A stretch of DNA of 24,547 bases from an uncultured Porphyromonadaceae bacterium (GCA_902495075.1 CABUVO010000046.1:1-24547); one strand, 5' to 3'. Shown: positions 1 to 8,423, counted from the first letter of the stretch. Numbers and translations are program-made. Notes: a model not told the origin generated them from the sequence alone.

Positions 1-13
1 AACTCTCCGCTGT
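1..13 (-). rRNA. Probable 5' end of a 16S rRNA gene (cut by window edge)
   Basis: Read on the minus strand, the last bases of the window are ACAGCGGAGAGTT. This matches the start of bacterial 16S rRNA up to the universal GAGTTTGATC (Bacteroides-type 16S begins ACAATGAAGAGTTTGATC). A strong promoter and a long structured untranslated leader precede it, as expected for an rRNA operon. Only about 13 bases are visible, so the call rests on this short match plus context. The alternative is that it is merely the leader of some other leftward gene. Confidence 0.5.
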
Positions 14-265
14 TATATCTTGTTCTTTTTTTATTTCACAAAATACTTTCGGTCACCTCCCCGGCAGGGAAGGCGCCTACGTTCGTTTGTCTTGACCAGG
101 CGTCTTATTAAGTTGGAATTATCGACGGAAACTTCTCGTTTCCCTGTTCTCTCAACTTGACTGATTGCTCAGTCTCGCTGCTTGTCTTGTGGCAAAATTT
201 CATTGTTCTAATCGCATTCGGTGGTTGACTCTCGATTCGTTATCGTTGTGTCGTTTCCCGTTTGC
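14..265 (-). ncRNA. Structured leader RNA, probably the rRNA operon leader
   Basis: No open reading frame of note lies here. On the minus strand three perfect or wobble-only hairpins can be drawn. GACTGA/TCAGTC (159-174) has a 4-nt loop. GGAAAC/GTTTCC (127-143) has a 5-nt loop. A 7-bp stem CCTTCCC/GGGGAGG (56-73) has loop TGCC and one G-U pair. None is followed by a T-run, so they look like leader structure rather than terminators. The leader runs from the promoter at 271-302 to the presumed 16S start. Its role as an rRNA leader, for processing or antitermination, is inferred from position. Confidence 0.5.
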
Positions 266-270
266 GGTTG

Positions 271-302
271 CAAAGTTATAACGAATTTCGGCGCTGCGCA
301 AA
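271..302 (-). promoter_or_regulatory. Leftward Bacteroidetes-type promoter (probable rrn promoter)
   Basis: The minus strand reads TTTG (302-299), then 20 bp, then TAACTTTG (278-271). This fits the Bacteroidetes primary-sigma consensus TTTG-N19-21-TAnnTTTG exactly. The upstream flank (303-420) is very A+T-rich, like an UP element. Transcription would start near 264-266. It is the best-matching promoter in the window, as expected for an rRNA operon. Confidence 0.72.
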
Positions 303-430
303 TATTTTTACAACAATTTTTCGATAAAAAGGTTTATTCATTGATAATCGATTGTAAATTAACTTTTTAAATAAATGTTAAAATATCTTTCATATTGTTA
401 ACGAAATTTCACCATACACTCAAAGGATTT
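303..430. other. A+T-rich gap between dgkA and the leftward promoter
   Basis: About 128 bp of very A+T-rich DNA with no ORF, no clear terminator for dgkA and no RNA gene that could be recognised. It may serve as an upstream activating region for the promoter at 271-302. Otherwise nothing is seen in it. Confidence 0.4.
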
Positions 431-796
431 TCATCTATTTGAAAAAAATGAAAAAATGCGCGGAAGAAACACGATCAATCCAATAATAACGGCTGAAAAG
501 ACAAAAAGCAAAACAGCTCCGGCAGCTATATCTTTTGCAATTTTTATTAGTGGATCACGCTGTGGAGACACTTTATCGCATAATTTTTCGATAGCCGTGT
601 TGAAACCTTCTGCCATAAACACACCTCCGATGCACACAATTACCGCACACCACTCCCAAGCGCATAAATCAAAAAGGCAGCCGGCTGTGATCACACACAC
701 CGCTGCCCCGAGATGAATCTGCGCATTCCTTTCATGTCTGAAAAGAGAATATATCCCCTCTCCAGCATATTTAAAAGACGATATTAACTTTCCCAT
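431..796 (-). CDS. dgkA: Diacylglycerol kinase / undecaprenol kinase (DagK family)
   Basis: A 121-aa integral membrane kinase of the small prokaryotic DagK family, which phosphorylates diacylglycerol or undecaprenol at the inner membrane for lipid recycling. The family signature is present: EGFNTAIEKLCDKV around residues 63-76 (canonical E-x-x-NTAIE-x-x-x-D) and KDIAAGAVLL near 88-97. Three hydrophobic segments fit the usual trimeric membrane fold, and the length is typical. The start is the only well-placed ATG and has no Shine-Dalgarno site, as is normal in this phylum. It follows the PAP2 phosphatase gene by 70 bp on the same strand. A kinase next to a phosphatase that could act on isoprenoid lipid phosphates suggests a shared link to undecaprenyl-phosphate metabolism, but that is inference. 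Substrate preference cannot be read from sequence alone. Confidence 0.93.
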   Translation of the reverse strand: MGKLISSFKYAGEGIYSLFRHERNAQIHLGAAVCVITAGCLFDLCAWEWCAVIVCIGGVFMAEGFNTAIEKLCDKVSPQRDPLIKIAKDIAAGAVLLFVFSAVIIGLIVFLPRIFSFFSNR

Positions 797-831
797 ATTT
801 TTTATATTCCATCATTCGTATTCTCAAATCC

Positions 832-864
832 AATTCCTAATTCCTAATTCCACACTCCTAATTC
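832..864 (-). repeat. Heptamer array after the PAP2 stop codon
   Basis: On the minus strand, units of AATTAGG type (ATTAGGA, ATTAGGA, AATTGG) begin just after the PAP2 gene's TGA. Period is 7 with some drift. It belongs to the same family of TTAGG-containing heptamers seen at 3075-3112 and 11905-11939, again in the direction of transcription of the gene it follows. Confidence 0.6.
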
Positions 865-866
865 AA

Positions 867-1451
867 TCAAAACTCCATCGAAGCGTAAATGCCGAAATTG
901 CGACCATCGGAGACAGGGGCCAATTGGAGATTATGTTTTTTAGCGAATGGCTTGGTAAAGATATATGCGCTCCCCGCCCCAATGGCACCACCTGCCACTA
1001 CATCCCACCAATGATGTTTCTTGGAGAATACCCTTCCCCATGCCACATACGTTGCCAAAGCATATGCCGGACCACCGAAAGCCCAGCCATATCGCCGCTG
1101 AAGAAATGCAGCCGTAGCGAAACTCACGGCAGTATGTCCCGAAGGGAAGGAATGCATATCAGACCCGTCAGGTCTACGCTCATTTACGGCATATTTAAGA
1201 ATAAAAGTTGCTGCTGCGGTTGCTCCTGCTGTTTCCACACCCTGGATAAGTCCTTTCCAATCTTGCTGTATAAGCACACCGGCAAGAGTCGCTACCGGCA
1301 ACGCGAGCGCAACTATATCAGTTGATGTGGCAACATTCTTCTGCAATTTAGTCGGACTATACACATCTTTGGCTGCCGGCTCAAAATAAGTCTGCGACCA
1401 TCCAGACATCGCCACCAATACCATCGACAACGCAACAATAAATTTCTTCAT
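867..1451 (-). CDS. PAP2-family phosphatase with signal peptide
   Basis: A 194-aa member of the PAP2 (type 2 phosphatidic acid phosphatase) superfamily, which removes phosphate from lipid phosphates or lipid diphosphates at the outer face of the inner membrane. All three catalytic motifs are visible: K-x6-RP at K86-P94, PSGH at 103-106, and R-x5-H-x3-D at R140/H146/D150 (GR in place of the usual SR). An N-terminal hydrophobic segment ending GWSQ looks like a signal peptide or anchor, and the C-terminus is hydrophilic. The frame is open further upstream, to 1670, but that part overlaps the preceding lipoprotein gene. The ATG at 1451 gives a normal MKKFIVALS signal sequence, so it is the chosen start. 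It is the last gene of the lipoprotein/barrel block, 22 bp after the PCMD gene. Whether it works with that block or is only co-transcribed is unknown. Confidence 0.88.
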   Translation of the reverse strand: MKKFIVALSMVLVAMSGWSQTYFEPAAKDVYSPTKLQKNVATSTDIVALALPVATLAGVLIQQDWKGLIQGVETAGATAAATFILKYAVNERRPDGSDMHSFPSGHTAVSFATAAFLQRRYGWAFGGPAYALATYVAWGRVFSKKHHWWDVVAGGAIGAGSAYIFTKPFAKKHNLQLAPVSDGRNFGIYASMEF

Positions 1452-1458
1452 CCCATTA

Positions 1459-1476
1459 ATTAAACATTTCACATTA
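1459..1476 (-). repeat. 18-bp stop-codon repeat TAATGTGAAATGTTTAAT
   Basis: Minus-strand sequence TAATGTGAAATGTTTAAT, whose first three bases are the TAA stop codon of the PCMD lipoprotein gene. The identical 18-mer follows two other genes: at 14443-14460, where its TAA is again the stop codon, and at 22302-22319, shortly after the dnaB stop. Confidence 0.75.
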
Positions 1477-3057
1477 TTCCAAGTCCCATCCAAATGAGAA
1501 CTGGTCAACCCAAAGCACCGCACCCGCAGCCCCGGTGAAATAGTCACCGTATTTTGAAGTAGCTGCCGTGATCTGTATATAGGTAGGTTCTTTTGATGTG
1601 TCGCGATAAGTGATCGGAATCTCAAATTCGCTCCAGTTATCCATTGTCCCGCTATACTGCATCTGACCATAGCCGATTACATATGACGCATTAGGGTTGA
1701 AAAGGTTTCTATTTTTCGGGTTAGTGCGGATCTCATAAGGAGCAGTCCAATCGGTCAAGGCAACGTATATCACACATGTATCAGGTTCACCTTTCATGGA
1801 AGAGAACTCACTGGAGACATAGTTGATTGCAGAGGTCTTGTATTTATAATACCCTTTGAGCTTAGTTGGACGAAGATTCCACGGACGACCGAAATCAAGA
1901 ATTCCGTTCGTTCCATCAACCTTTACAAATTTTCCCGTAAAGATAGACCCGGCTCCAAGCTTACCGATGCCTGCAATTCCTACAAACTCCGTGCGGCATT
2001 CTGCCGACAGACCGCTGCCCGTTGGCGTATCAGTTGAGGATGTTGTAAGGTTCTGTCCTAATGTTGAGGAGCCCGTATTTCCGGTATCCCAAAATTGAAC
2101 GCCGCCTTCTGCATAAGGATAAACGATTTTCCCAATCTGACACCAGTTTTCAAAATCGCCATTAGGAATATCAGCTGTTCCTTGTGTGGTGACAGTAACT
2201 TCATTGGCAAGATTCTCACCGGATACAGCCCTCACCACATATTCGGTAAGAGGATCAAGATGGGGGATATAGCATGAGAATGCTCCCTGAGTCTGCGAAA
2301 CGTACTGTTCTGGCACCTTTGTCCACTCCGAAGCATCCGCCTTCTTATACTCAAAACCGTTTTTCACATCCGCAGGTCCATTGCCATATGCCCAAATCAC
2401 TTTTGACCATGCATCAACACTCGTGGTCATAACAATAGCCTCTGTGTATTGGGCGTAAATTGTCCAATATTCACTGCGTCCGTGACATTCTACTGACACT
2501 CGCAATGGGTATGAAAGATCCAGAGGACCTGGATTCAAAGCGGGGGTGATGGTTGTGATGCCTTCCGGTCCGAGCTTTACCCGCTGTAAGGTCAATTTCG
2601 AAAGGTCAGTACCTTCAGGCATATTCACGATGACTCGATGTCCCACCGGATCCACAACGCTCTCTCCAACCTCGCCTGCAACCTGAAAATATCTTACTAT
2701 ATCCTGATGGGCAATAATCTCCCAATCATAATCCTGATAGCGTGAAAGAGTGACGTAGACCGGGGTTATGAAATCATAAGTTCCTTCAAGAAGATCAGGA
2801 GTAGAAGTGGCACCCGGAGTAATTTTATACTCAGAGAAACGCACATTCTCTATATCCACACTCTCATCGAGGTAGATATTAACCTCAAATGATATAGAAT
2901 CTATATACGCTGACTTAGTCTCCCCCTCTGCTGCAATTGCAGTGATCTTCTGGGGAATCCTTGGATATGGAAGATCATTATGGATGCATCCTGCCGGCAA
3001 AATCACCATCAAGACCATCACCAATAAATATAGCTGATATCTGAATCCTTTCATCAT
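1474..3057 (-). CDS. PCMD-domain surface lipoprotein
   Basis: A 527-aa lipoprotein. Residues 1-24 form a signal peptide with lipobox LPAGC (lipidated C24) followed by IHND. Residues of about 35-205 look like two Ig-like beta modules, and about 210-292 resemble a fibronectin type III domain. The C-terminal domain (297-527) starts IPNGDFENW and contains DGTNGILDFGR, EIRTNP and SKYGDYF blocks, ending in a WVDQ strand. This matches the PCMD family (PF13201, putative carbohydrate metabolism domain), a jelly-roll-like fold. The same C-terminal domain occurs in the 750-aa protein at 4858-7110. It follows two barrel-like proteins and precedes a PAP2 phosphatase. Glycan binding at the cell surface is plausible from the family but not shown here. 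No catalytic residues could be assigned. The first of two adjacent ATGs was used. Confidence 0.82.
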   Translation of the reverse strand: MMKGFRYQLYLLVMVLMVILPAGCIHNDLPYPRIPQKITAIAAEGETKSAYIDSISFEVNIYLDESVDIENVRFSEYKITPGATSTPDLLEGTYDFITPVYVTLSRYQDYDWEIIAHQDIVRYFQVAGEVGESVVDPVGHRVIVNMPEGTDLSKLTLQRVKLGPEGITTITPALNPGPLDLSYPLRVSVECHGRSEYWTIYAQYTEAIVMTTSVDAWSKVIWAYGNGPADVKNGFEYKKADASEWTKVPEQYVSQTQGAFSCYIPHLDPLTEYVVRAVSGENLANEVTVTTQGTADIPNGDFENWCQIGKIVYPYAEGGVQFWDTGNTGSSTLGQNLTTSSTDTPTGSGLSAECRTEFVGIAGIGKLGAGSIFTGKFVKVDGTNGILDFGRPWNLRPTKLKGYYKYKTSAINYVSSEFSSMKGEPDTCVIYVALTDWTAPYEIRTNPKNRNLFNPNASYVIGYGQMQYSGTMDNWSEFEIPITYRDTSKEPTYIQITAATSKYGDYFTGAAGAVLWVDQFSFGWDLE

Positions 3058-3074
3058 TCTTATACTTACCCCAA

Positions 3075-3112
3075 CCTAATACCTAATGCCTAACGCCTAA
3101 AGCCTAACGCCT
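3075..3112 (-). repeat. TTAGGCN heptamer array after a barrel gene
   Basis: The plus strand reads CCTAATA, CCTAATG, CCTAACG, CCTAAAG, CCTAACG, CCT: five and a half units of period exactly 7. On the coding (minus) strand this is TTAGGCN-type and begins within a few bases of the TAG stop of the 309-aa barrel gene. It fills most of the 57-bp gap to the next gene. Confidence 0.85.
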
Positions 3113-3114
3113 CT

Positions 3115-4044
3115 CTACACATGCACCGCGATTCCGAAATTAATGTTGAAGAGATTGAAACGGAAATTGGCTCCAGATGTGGTTCTGTTGCCTATTTCAA
3201 TCCCATTTTCCATCTGTCGCTCATTCTTAAGATAGAATCCGAACACACCGAAAGAGAGATTGAAAGCCACATTCTTCATCATAAACACACTGACACCCGG
3301 CGAGAAATTCAAACCGGCTTTCATATATGTTGTATGGGTGGTTCTCAATTCTCCGGCGTAGGGACGCTGAAAATCGGAATTCCCTGAAGAAAAAGCCAAC
3401 TCAACTTCATTGAAAACTCCGAATCTGCCGCGACGCGCTATACCGATATACTGGCGAAAAAGCACAGCTGCCGTATAACTCTCGTTGCGATACATGATAT
3501 CATGAAGATTGAAATTCATATCTTCATCAATATCCACTTTAAAAGAATCCACGTTTCCTTTGCCTGAAGTATATCCAAAACGCAATCCCACCGAAATATT
3601 GTTGCTGATAGTATATTCAAGAAAGGGTTTTATCGAAAAAATATGACCCCCCAGATCAATATCATTGAGAAGATCAAAAATTTCAAGATTATCAGTGGAT
3701 ATCTCACCATAAGACGCTGTCAGACCGAATCCCCAACGTCCTTTCGGCAGGAAAAGATAATTGAAAAGACCGCGGTCATAACGCCCGAGATTTCGTGAAC
3801 GCAATTTCATAGGGATGGTATCTCCCTTCCAAGTCACTTTTTCAGATGAATCAAACTTCGACTCATCATCAACTACCTTGGAATTCCCCATCAGCAGTTT
3901 GAACACATCGTTCTGTAAAGAATCGGGAACATAAATATACTTCCCTTTCGTCACGCTGTCACTTTTTGCCACCTCACTCCTGACTTCGGGAATGATGCAG
4001 ATCAGCATAATGAGCGTGAGAATCATCCTATATAACTTAACCAT
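3115..4044 (-). CDS. Outer-membrane beta-barrel-like protein, paralogue 2
   Basis: A 309-aa protein with a signal peptide (hydrophobic residues about 6-20, cleavage likely near EVRS-EVAKS) and alternating hydrophobic strands through the C-terminal 210 residues, typical of a small outer-membrane beta-barrel. From PKGRWGFGLTASYG onwards it aligns by eye with the preceding gene product (4050-4865). Shared blocks include PKG-W, FSIKPFLEY/FKVSPMVCY, RRGRFGVFNE/RSRRFGIFNE, FSPGVSVFM/IAPGLAVFL and a closing NFRFNLFNINFGIAV. It differs by a longer N-terminal periplasmic extension with VPDSLQNDVFKLLMG. The gap to the upstream barrel gene is 5 bp. It may form a pore, anchor or assembly partner for the lipoproteins encoded alongside. 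No named family was recognised with certainty. Confidence 0.78.
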   Translation of the reverse strand: MVKLYRMILTLIMLICIIPEVRSEVAKSDSVTKGKYIYVPDSLQNDVFKLLMGNSKVVDDESKFDSSEKVTWKGDTIPMKLRSRNLGRYDRGLFNYLFLPKGRWGFGLTASYGEISTDNLEIFDLLNDIDLGGHIFSIKPFLEYTISNNISVGLRFGYTSGKGNVDSFKVDIDEDMNFNLHDIMYRNESYTAAVLFRQYIGIARRGRFGVFNEVELAFSSGNSDFQRPYAGELRTTHTTYMKAGLNFSPGVSVFMMKNVAFNLSFGVFGFYLKNERQMENGIEIGNRTTSGANFRFNLFNINFGIAVHV

Positions 4045-4049
4045 AGCCG

Positions 4050-4865
4050 TCAGAGATAAAACGCCACGCCAAACGTGATCGAAAACAGATTGATTCTAAA
4101 ATTTGCAGACCGAGATTTACGCCTCGACACATAAATCTGATCCGATATTGATTTCGTGTCTGTGAGATTAAAACCCAACACACCGACATTAACCTCAAGA
4201 GCCGAATAATTGCTGAGAAAAACGGCAAGACCCGGAGCGATACCAATACCGAACTGGAAATTCCGTTCATAAGCACCGGTCAACGACTCTCCCGTGCCAT
4301 TTGTGATCTTTGACTGACCGCCACCAAGTTTCAGCTGGATCTCATTGAAGATGCCGAAACGGCGACTTCTTCCAAGAGAGAAATAATTTCTCACAATACC
4401 GGTCACAAAATAATTATGAGACAGTGAATACAGGCAATCCGCCCCGTAATCTGTTTCTGAGTCAAGAACGATATCAGCTTTCTCGAGTTTCGTAAGCGAA
4501 CGATTATATGAGAAACGACCTCCTGCGCCCATGTCATCCTTGAAAATATAGCATACCATCGGAGACACTTTAAACGAGTAAGTATCACCAGAGATATTTT
4601 CAAGTATAAGGAATTGATACTTATTTTGCGTAGACTGTGAATAAGATATCGACACGCCCGTGACCCACTGTCCTTTCGGCACAAACTTGACACTTTCCAT
4701 ATCCATATCAAATTCCTTGACAGGAGTATTACGCTTCATCTCCTGCACCATTGCAGGAGTAACATGGACAGTATCGCCAGATAACGCAGCGTGACTCTGT
4801 GCGCTTGAAGCGCACAGAGTCATCACTAACGTAATCAATATTTTTATTCTACTTCTTTTACTCAT
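4050..4865 (-). CDS. Outer-membrane beta-barrel-like protein, paralogue 1
   Basis: A 271-aa protein with an N-terminal signal peptide (hydrophobic core 8-20, then AQSHAALSG) and a run of amphipathic strands from PKGQWVTGVSISYSQ to the C-terminal NFRINLFSITFGVAFYL. It is a tandem paralogue of the next gene (3115-4044), so one probably arose from the other by duplication. The start ATG at 4865 lies inside the end of the 750-aa lipoprotein gene (8-bp overlap including the stop), which points to translational coupling. That coupling ties the barrel to the DUF4493/PCMD lipoprotein. Function unknown. A scaffold or channel for surface lipoproteins is inference from neighbourhood. Confidence 0.78.
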   Translation of the reverse strand: MSKRSRIKILITLVMTLCASSAQSHAALSGDTVHVTPAMVQEMKRNTPVKEFDMDMESVKFVPKGQWVTGVSISYSQSTQNKYQFLILENISGDTYSFKVSPMVCYIFKDDMGAGGRFSYNRSLTKLEKADIVLDSETDYGADCLYSLSHNYFVTGIVRNYFSLGRSRRFGIFNEIQLKLGGGQSKITNGTGESLTGAYERNFQFGIGIAPGLAVFLSNYSALEVNVGVLGFNLTDTKSISDQIYVSRRKSRSANFRINLFSITFGVAFYL

Positions 4866-7110
4866 AAATGAGTTCTACATCATCAAGATACATTACAGAG
4901 CCGGATGCTCCTGAGAAATAATCTCCATATTTTGAAGCAGAGGCAACCATAATCAGATATAACGGTTTCTTTGTCTTAGCACGATCATTATAGACAAATG
5001 GAATCTCTATTCTTTCCAATTGACCATCTGCACCAAAGTTTTCAGTCCATGTAACCTGACCGTATGCCAGCACTGTCTCATCATTTTCACTGTCAAATAA
5101 CTTACGATTACTTGGGTTTGTCCGAATCTCTACAGGTTCAGTAGTCAAAGCAACATAAATTTGTCCATGATCATTTCCACCAGCAAATCCACTCGGAACA
5201 AATGATTCATTTCCTTTCTTAACAGACGCACCTGATGCTGGTCGATAATTTGCCCAAATTACAAGCTTATCCGGATGTGAGCCGTTATACTCACGACCCA
5301 ATGACAATATACCATTAGTACCATCTGTCTTTACATACGTCCCAATGAACATATTTCCTGCAGCCATCATTCCCATTGCACTGCCGGTTTTTAATTTTGC
5401 TGAATATGTTCCAGAATGAATCATATCAGTAGACTTATCTGTCAATAAGATATTTCCAGATGCGCCGCCTTCATTACCCGTACCCCAGAAGGATGTGTTT
5501 TTATCTCCGGTAGTTGACGGGATTATAACATCCACATCTCCACCGAAAATAGTCTTACCGACATATGTACCCCACTCCTCAAGACTGCTATTCGGTATTT
5601 CGAATACGGATTCTGTCTTGAACGTGCGGACATCTTCGCCATCGAAGCCATCGCAGAATGCGATATACTCGTAGGTTGTACCCGGAGTAAGATCTGTCAA
5701 TGTCACCTGATAGGGAATTATAGTAGCCCTTGTTGCCTTTGCCCTCGCGCCGGATGCCGGATAAGCGGTCTGCCACTCGGAAGAGCCTTGCTCGCGATAC
5801 TTGATACCATAGTCTGCAGCTGCTGCAGCATCATAGATATTCGCATCAAGAGTTGCTCTCTTGGCGCGGATGGCAAGTGGTGACAGCTCAGCTTCGGAAA
5901 GTCCGACAGGTGCAAGATGTTCCTCAGCTGCCTCACTGTTGGCAATGCGTAGGCTACCTGTAGATACATTATGACGACCGTCAGTAGCCTCAAAGGTTAT
6001 TTTATATTCAGTGTCACTTTCATCAAGGGCATCAAGGAAAGCCTTGGTAAATGTTACATACAATTCATCTACCGGCACTTCACCGCTTTCGAGAGATGAT
6101 GCGGCATCTGTTGACTGACGACGCTCAACCTTTATACCTTTTGCTGCAAGATCAGTCTGCGTGCTTCCTTCGACAAGATTCATTCCTGATGTGAGGCCGG
6201 TAAAATTATCACTCACATTCATGAGCACAGAACCGAGGCCGAAATAACCACGGATATAAACCTGAGTGTCTTTAAAGTTTCTGTCTTTAGACACCACCTG
6301 ACCCTCGATGTCGTATCCGACACCTTGGATTGCAGGAGCAGTAAATATCTCGACCTCTTCTTCAATCACTGGGATATCAGCAATTGTGATACGGATCAAA
6401 GCACCACCTTCCGTGATAGGAGCTTCCTCTTCCGTGAGTGTAAGTATATACTCATGTGCACGCTGCACATTTTCTATCACACCGGTTTTCACATAAGCCT
6501 CGCCAGAAGATTTCTTACCCTCTATCTTATAGTTAAGATTTTTGTCGGCATTAGGCATCATGAAATAACCTTTGGCATCTGCGATATTATTCTGATCAAA
6601 CACTAATTCCCCACGAGAATGCCAGTATGTGATCTTAAGATCCGTAAGGTTTACGCCGAGAGACGCAGGATCAACAGATACTATCACATTCGCAATATTG
6701 CACCGGAGAGTAAGAGAGTTGGCACCCTCTTGCATCTCGAACTGCTGCCAGCCGCGATAAAACTTGCTGCTGAAAGATGCGGATACAGAGTCTCCGCTCC
6801 ATGCCTCAGCCACATAAGATCCGGTGCGAAGCTTTATCCCCTCTGCCGGAATATTATCGAGACCTTTATACTTACGGATAAGTCCCTTTTCATTTTCAAT
6901 ATAAACCACACATTTATTGCGAAGAGCAGTGAGTTCGTCGGCTGCTATGGCACGAGTCCTAACGACATTGCCACGGATTTCCGTATTGAGGGTAAGGGTA
7001 CCCTCGCCTCCGGCACCGAACGGCTCCTCCATCGAGCAGGAAGCAACCGATACACAGAACATGGTTGCCGCCATCAACCGGTATATATTTTTTCTAATCT
7101 TACTTGTCAT
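4858..7110 (-). CDS. DUF4493 - PCMD modular surface lipoprotein
   Basis: A 750-aa lipoprotein. The signal peptide ends in lipobox VASC (C25), followed by SMEEP, whose acidic residues resemble the Bacteroidetes lipoprotein export signal for surface display. Residues of about 35-230 are DUF4493-like (PF14900), with a T52-R53-A54 motif near the N-terminus. About 255-395 form a beta module also found in the 861- and 431-aa neighbours (ITFEATDG block). About 405-500 are fibronectin-III-like (DLTPGTTYEY). About 505-750 are a PCMD domain (IPNSSLEEW, DGTNGILSLGR, EIRTNPSNR, SKYGDYFSG, YLDDVELIY), homologous to the C-terminus of the 527-aa protein. It overlaps the downstream barrel gene by 8 bp. Base composition drops over the PCMD part: one 60-bp line at 5161 is 38% G+C, against 53% at 5881. 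The surface role is inferred. Confidence 0.83.
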   Translation of the reverse strand: MTSKIRKNIYRLMAATMFCVSVASCSMEEPFGAGGEGTLTLNTEIRGNVVRTRAIAADELTALRNKCVVYIENEKGLIRKYKGLDNIPAEGIKLRTGSYVAEAWSGDSVSASFSSKFYRGWQQFEMQEGANSLTLRCNIANVIVSVDPASLGVNLTDLKITYWHSRGELVFDQNNIADAKGYFMMPNADKNLNYKIEGKKSSGEAYVKTGVIENVQRAHEYILTLTEEEAPITEGGALIRITIADIPVIEEEVEIFTAPAIQGVGYDIEGQVVSKDRNFKDTQVYIRGYFGLGSVLMNVSDNFTGLTSGMNLVEGSTQTDLAAKGIKVERRQSTDAASSLESGEVPVDELYVTFTKAFLDALDESDTEYKITFEATDGRHNVSTGSLRIANSEAAEEHLAPVGLSEAELSPLAIRAKRATLDANIYDAAAAADYGIKYREQGSSEWQTAYPASGARAKATRATIIPYQVTLTDLTPGTTYEYIAFCDGFDGEDVRTFKTESVFEIPNSSLEEWGTYVGKTIFGGDVDVIIPSTTGDKNTSFWGTGNEGGASGNILLTDKSTDMIHSGTYSAKLKTGSAMGMMAAGNMFIGTYVKTDGTNGILSLGREYNGSHPDKLVIWANYRPASGASVKKGNESFVPSGFAGGNDHGQIYVALTTEPVEIRTNPSNRKLFDSENDETVLAYGQVTWTENFGADGQLERIEIPFVYNDRAKTKKPLYLIMVASASKYGDYFSGASGSVMYLDDVELIYE

Positions 7111-7121
7111 AATTAATAAAT

Positions 7122-8417
7122 TTATTCAGGGATGTAAAGGGTCAACGTCTTAACTGTTGTACCATTAGCATCTGTGACGGTTAAAATAAATTTGTGTTCG
7201 TGTCCGGCGCCAACTGCACCCAACATGCCAATAAGCATAGTTGAGATTTCAATATTTGCTTCCTTCTGTCCCTTTACATTTACCGGGAATCCAAATGCTC
7301 CTAATTTCTCAGCAAAATCAGCCGGTGTCTCTGCAAGATTAAGATTTGCAGCCAAACCTACATTCGCCAACTCATCCGGAGTAAGATCGGGGGAATCTAT
7401 CACAACATCGAAAGCTGTGAAACCTCCGTCAGCCGAACTTGTGACTTTGACTCCTACGGCAGCTGACCCATCAACTGTATTTACCTTATCAAGATCAATA
7501 GGTGCGACACCTGTAATCTCAGGAGCCTTCAAATCCGGTTCGTCAGGACCGGGACCGGGCTCATCCGGTTTTTCTGTAGGACGGTCAGTATCATCAAGGA
7601 GCGGTTCGTCAGCAATATCAATATTACGTTCGATATCTGTAACCGTAACATTCGCATCGACCTTTACTTCAGCATCGGAATCACCTGTGGGATCACCACT
7701 GTGATCATGAACTTTGAATGTGATCTTATAGTGATTGCCTTTAGCAACATTCTTCAGGGATTTAGTCTCCACCGCATTCAGCCCATCTATTTTACCATTG
7801 AATGTAGCAACGAGTGTTGACTCTGCCGTGTGCATAAAGTATCCGGCTTTGCCTGCCTCACTCTCTGTCAAAGTGAAGTTAAGTCCGCTGTTTGCACCGA
7901 CCTTAACCTCCACATATGAATCCTGCGACATACGGGATTTAAGCAACGGATCAAATTCTATTGTCACCTTTATATTGTTAAGACGGCATTCGATAGGAGC
8001 CACATAACTGGTAATCTCATAAGGATTGACCGTAAAAGAATCCGAGACCCCGAGGAAATAGGGGCTCTCCCATTCCGCAATACGGTTCTCGCCATATGTA
8101 GCCGTGCAGGTATAATCACCTGCAGGAAGTGTTACGACATCAGGCATATCACTGTATTTATATTTCTTCACCGGGGTTTCGCTTCCCGGCTTGGTGAAAA
8201 TGACAGTGAAGTCATCAAGGGAAACATCAGCACGTGTGCGGATATTTTTGCGCACTGTCTCGTCAACCTTCATATCGACGGCTATAGCCGATTTCAGGAT
8301 CTGGCCCTCTGCCTCGTCTGTAGATCCGGTGAAAGGATCTTCCTTACTGCATCCGGTGGCAATCATTGCCGCAGCCGCGAGTGTGAATATATATAGTTTC
8401 TTCATTTTATGAATCAT
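7122..8417 (-). CDS. Short DUF4493-like lipoprotein
   Basis: A 431-aa lipoprotein (427 aa if the ATG at 8405, giving MKKLYIF, is the true start). Lipobox IATGC leads to C23, then SKEDP, a good match to the acidic Bacteroidetes surface-export signal. A T61-R62-A63 motif follows, then a DUF4493-like region to about residue 265. A Pro/Glu/Asp-rich linker (about 268-290, PDEPGPGPDEP) joins it to a last beta module (about 292-430) resembling the middle module of its two larger neighbours. It lacks their fibronectin-like and PCMD/jelly-roll ends, so it is a shortened version of the same architecture. Gaps are 6 bp to the upstream gene and 11 bp to the downstream gene. Function unknown. A subunit or truncated form of a surface appendage is possible. 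Confidence 0.8.
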   Translation of the reverse strand: MIHKMKKLYIFTLAAAAMIATGCSKEDPFTGSTDEAEGQILKSAIAVDMKVDETVRKNIRTRADVSLDDFTVIFTKPGSETPVKKYKYSDMPDVVTLPAGDYTCTATYGENRIAEWESPYFLGVSDSFTVNPYEITSYVAPIECRLNNIKVTIEFDPLLKSRMSQDSYVEVKVGANSGLNFTLTESEAGKAGYFMHTAESTLVATFNGKIDGLNAVETKSLKNVAKGNHYKITFKVHDHSGDPTGDSDAEVKVDANVTVTDIERNIDIADEPLLDDTDRPTEKPDEPGPGPDEPDLKAPEITGVAPIDLDKVNTVDGSAAVGVKVTSSADGGFTAFDVVIDSPDLTPDELANVGLAANLNLAETPADFAEKLGAFGFPVNVKGQKEANIEISTMLIGMLGAVGAGHEHKFILTVTDANGTTVKTLTLYIPE

Positions 8418-8423
8418 GTTAGG

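Noticed and set aside
56..73. Terminator for the leftward transcript
   Set aside because: The 7-bp stem is not followed by a T-run on the minus strand and would stop the presumed rRNA transcript before 16S.
1452..1670. Longer reading frame ahead of the PAP2 phosphatase start
   Set aside because: It overlaps the coding end of the PCMD lipoprotein and encodes no sensible signal peptide. The ATG at 1451 gives a proper one.
3075..3112. Telomere-like TTAGGC repeats
   Set aside because: Short, internal, degenerate arrays next to stop codons in a bacterial chromosome. The likeness is coincidental.
7174..7704. 176-aa plus-strand reading frame
   Set aside because: Ser/Thr/Pro-rich antisense translation of the 431-aa lipoprotein gene, with no domain or signal. 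Other long antisense frames (for example 6619-7116, 13660-14172, 17812-18237) were rejected for the same reason.
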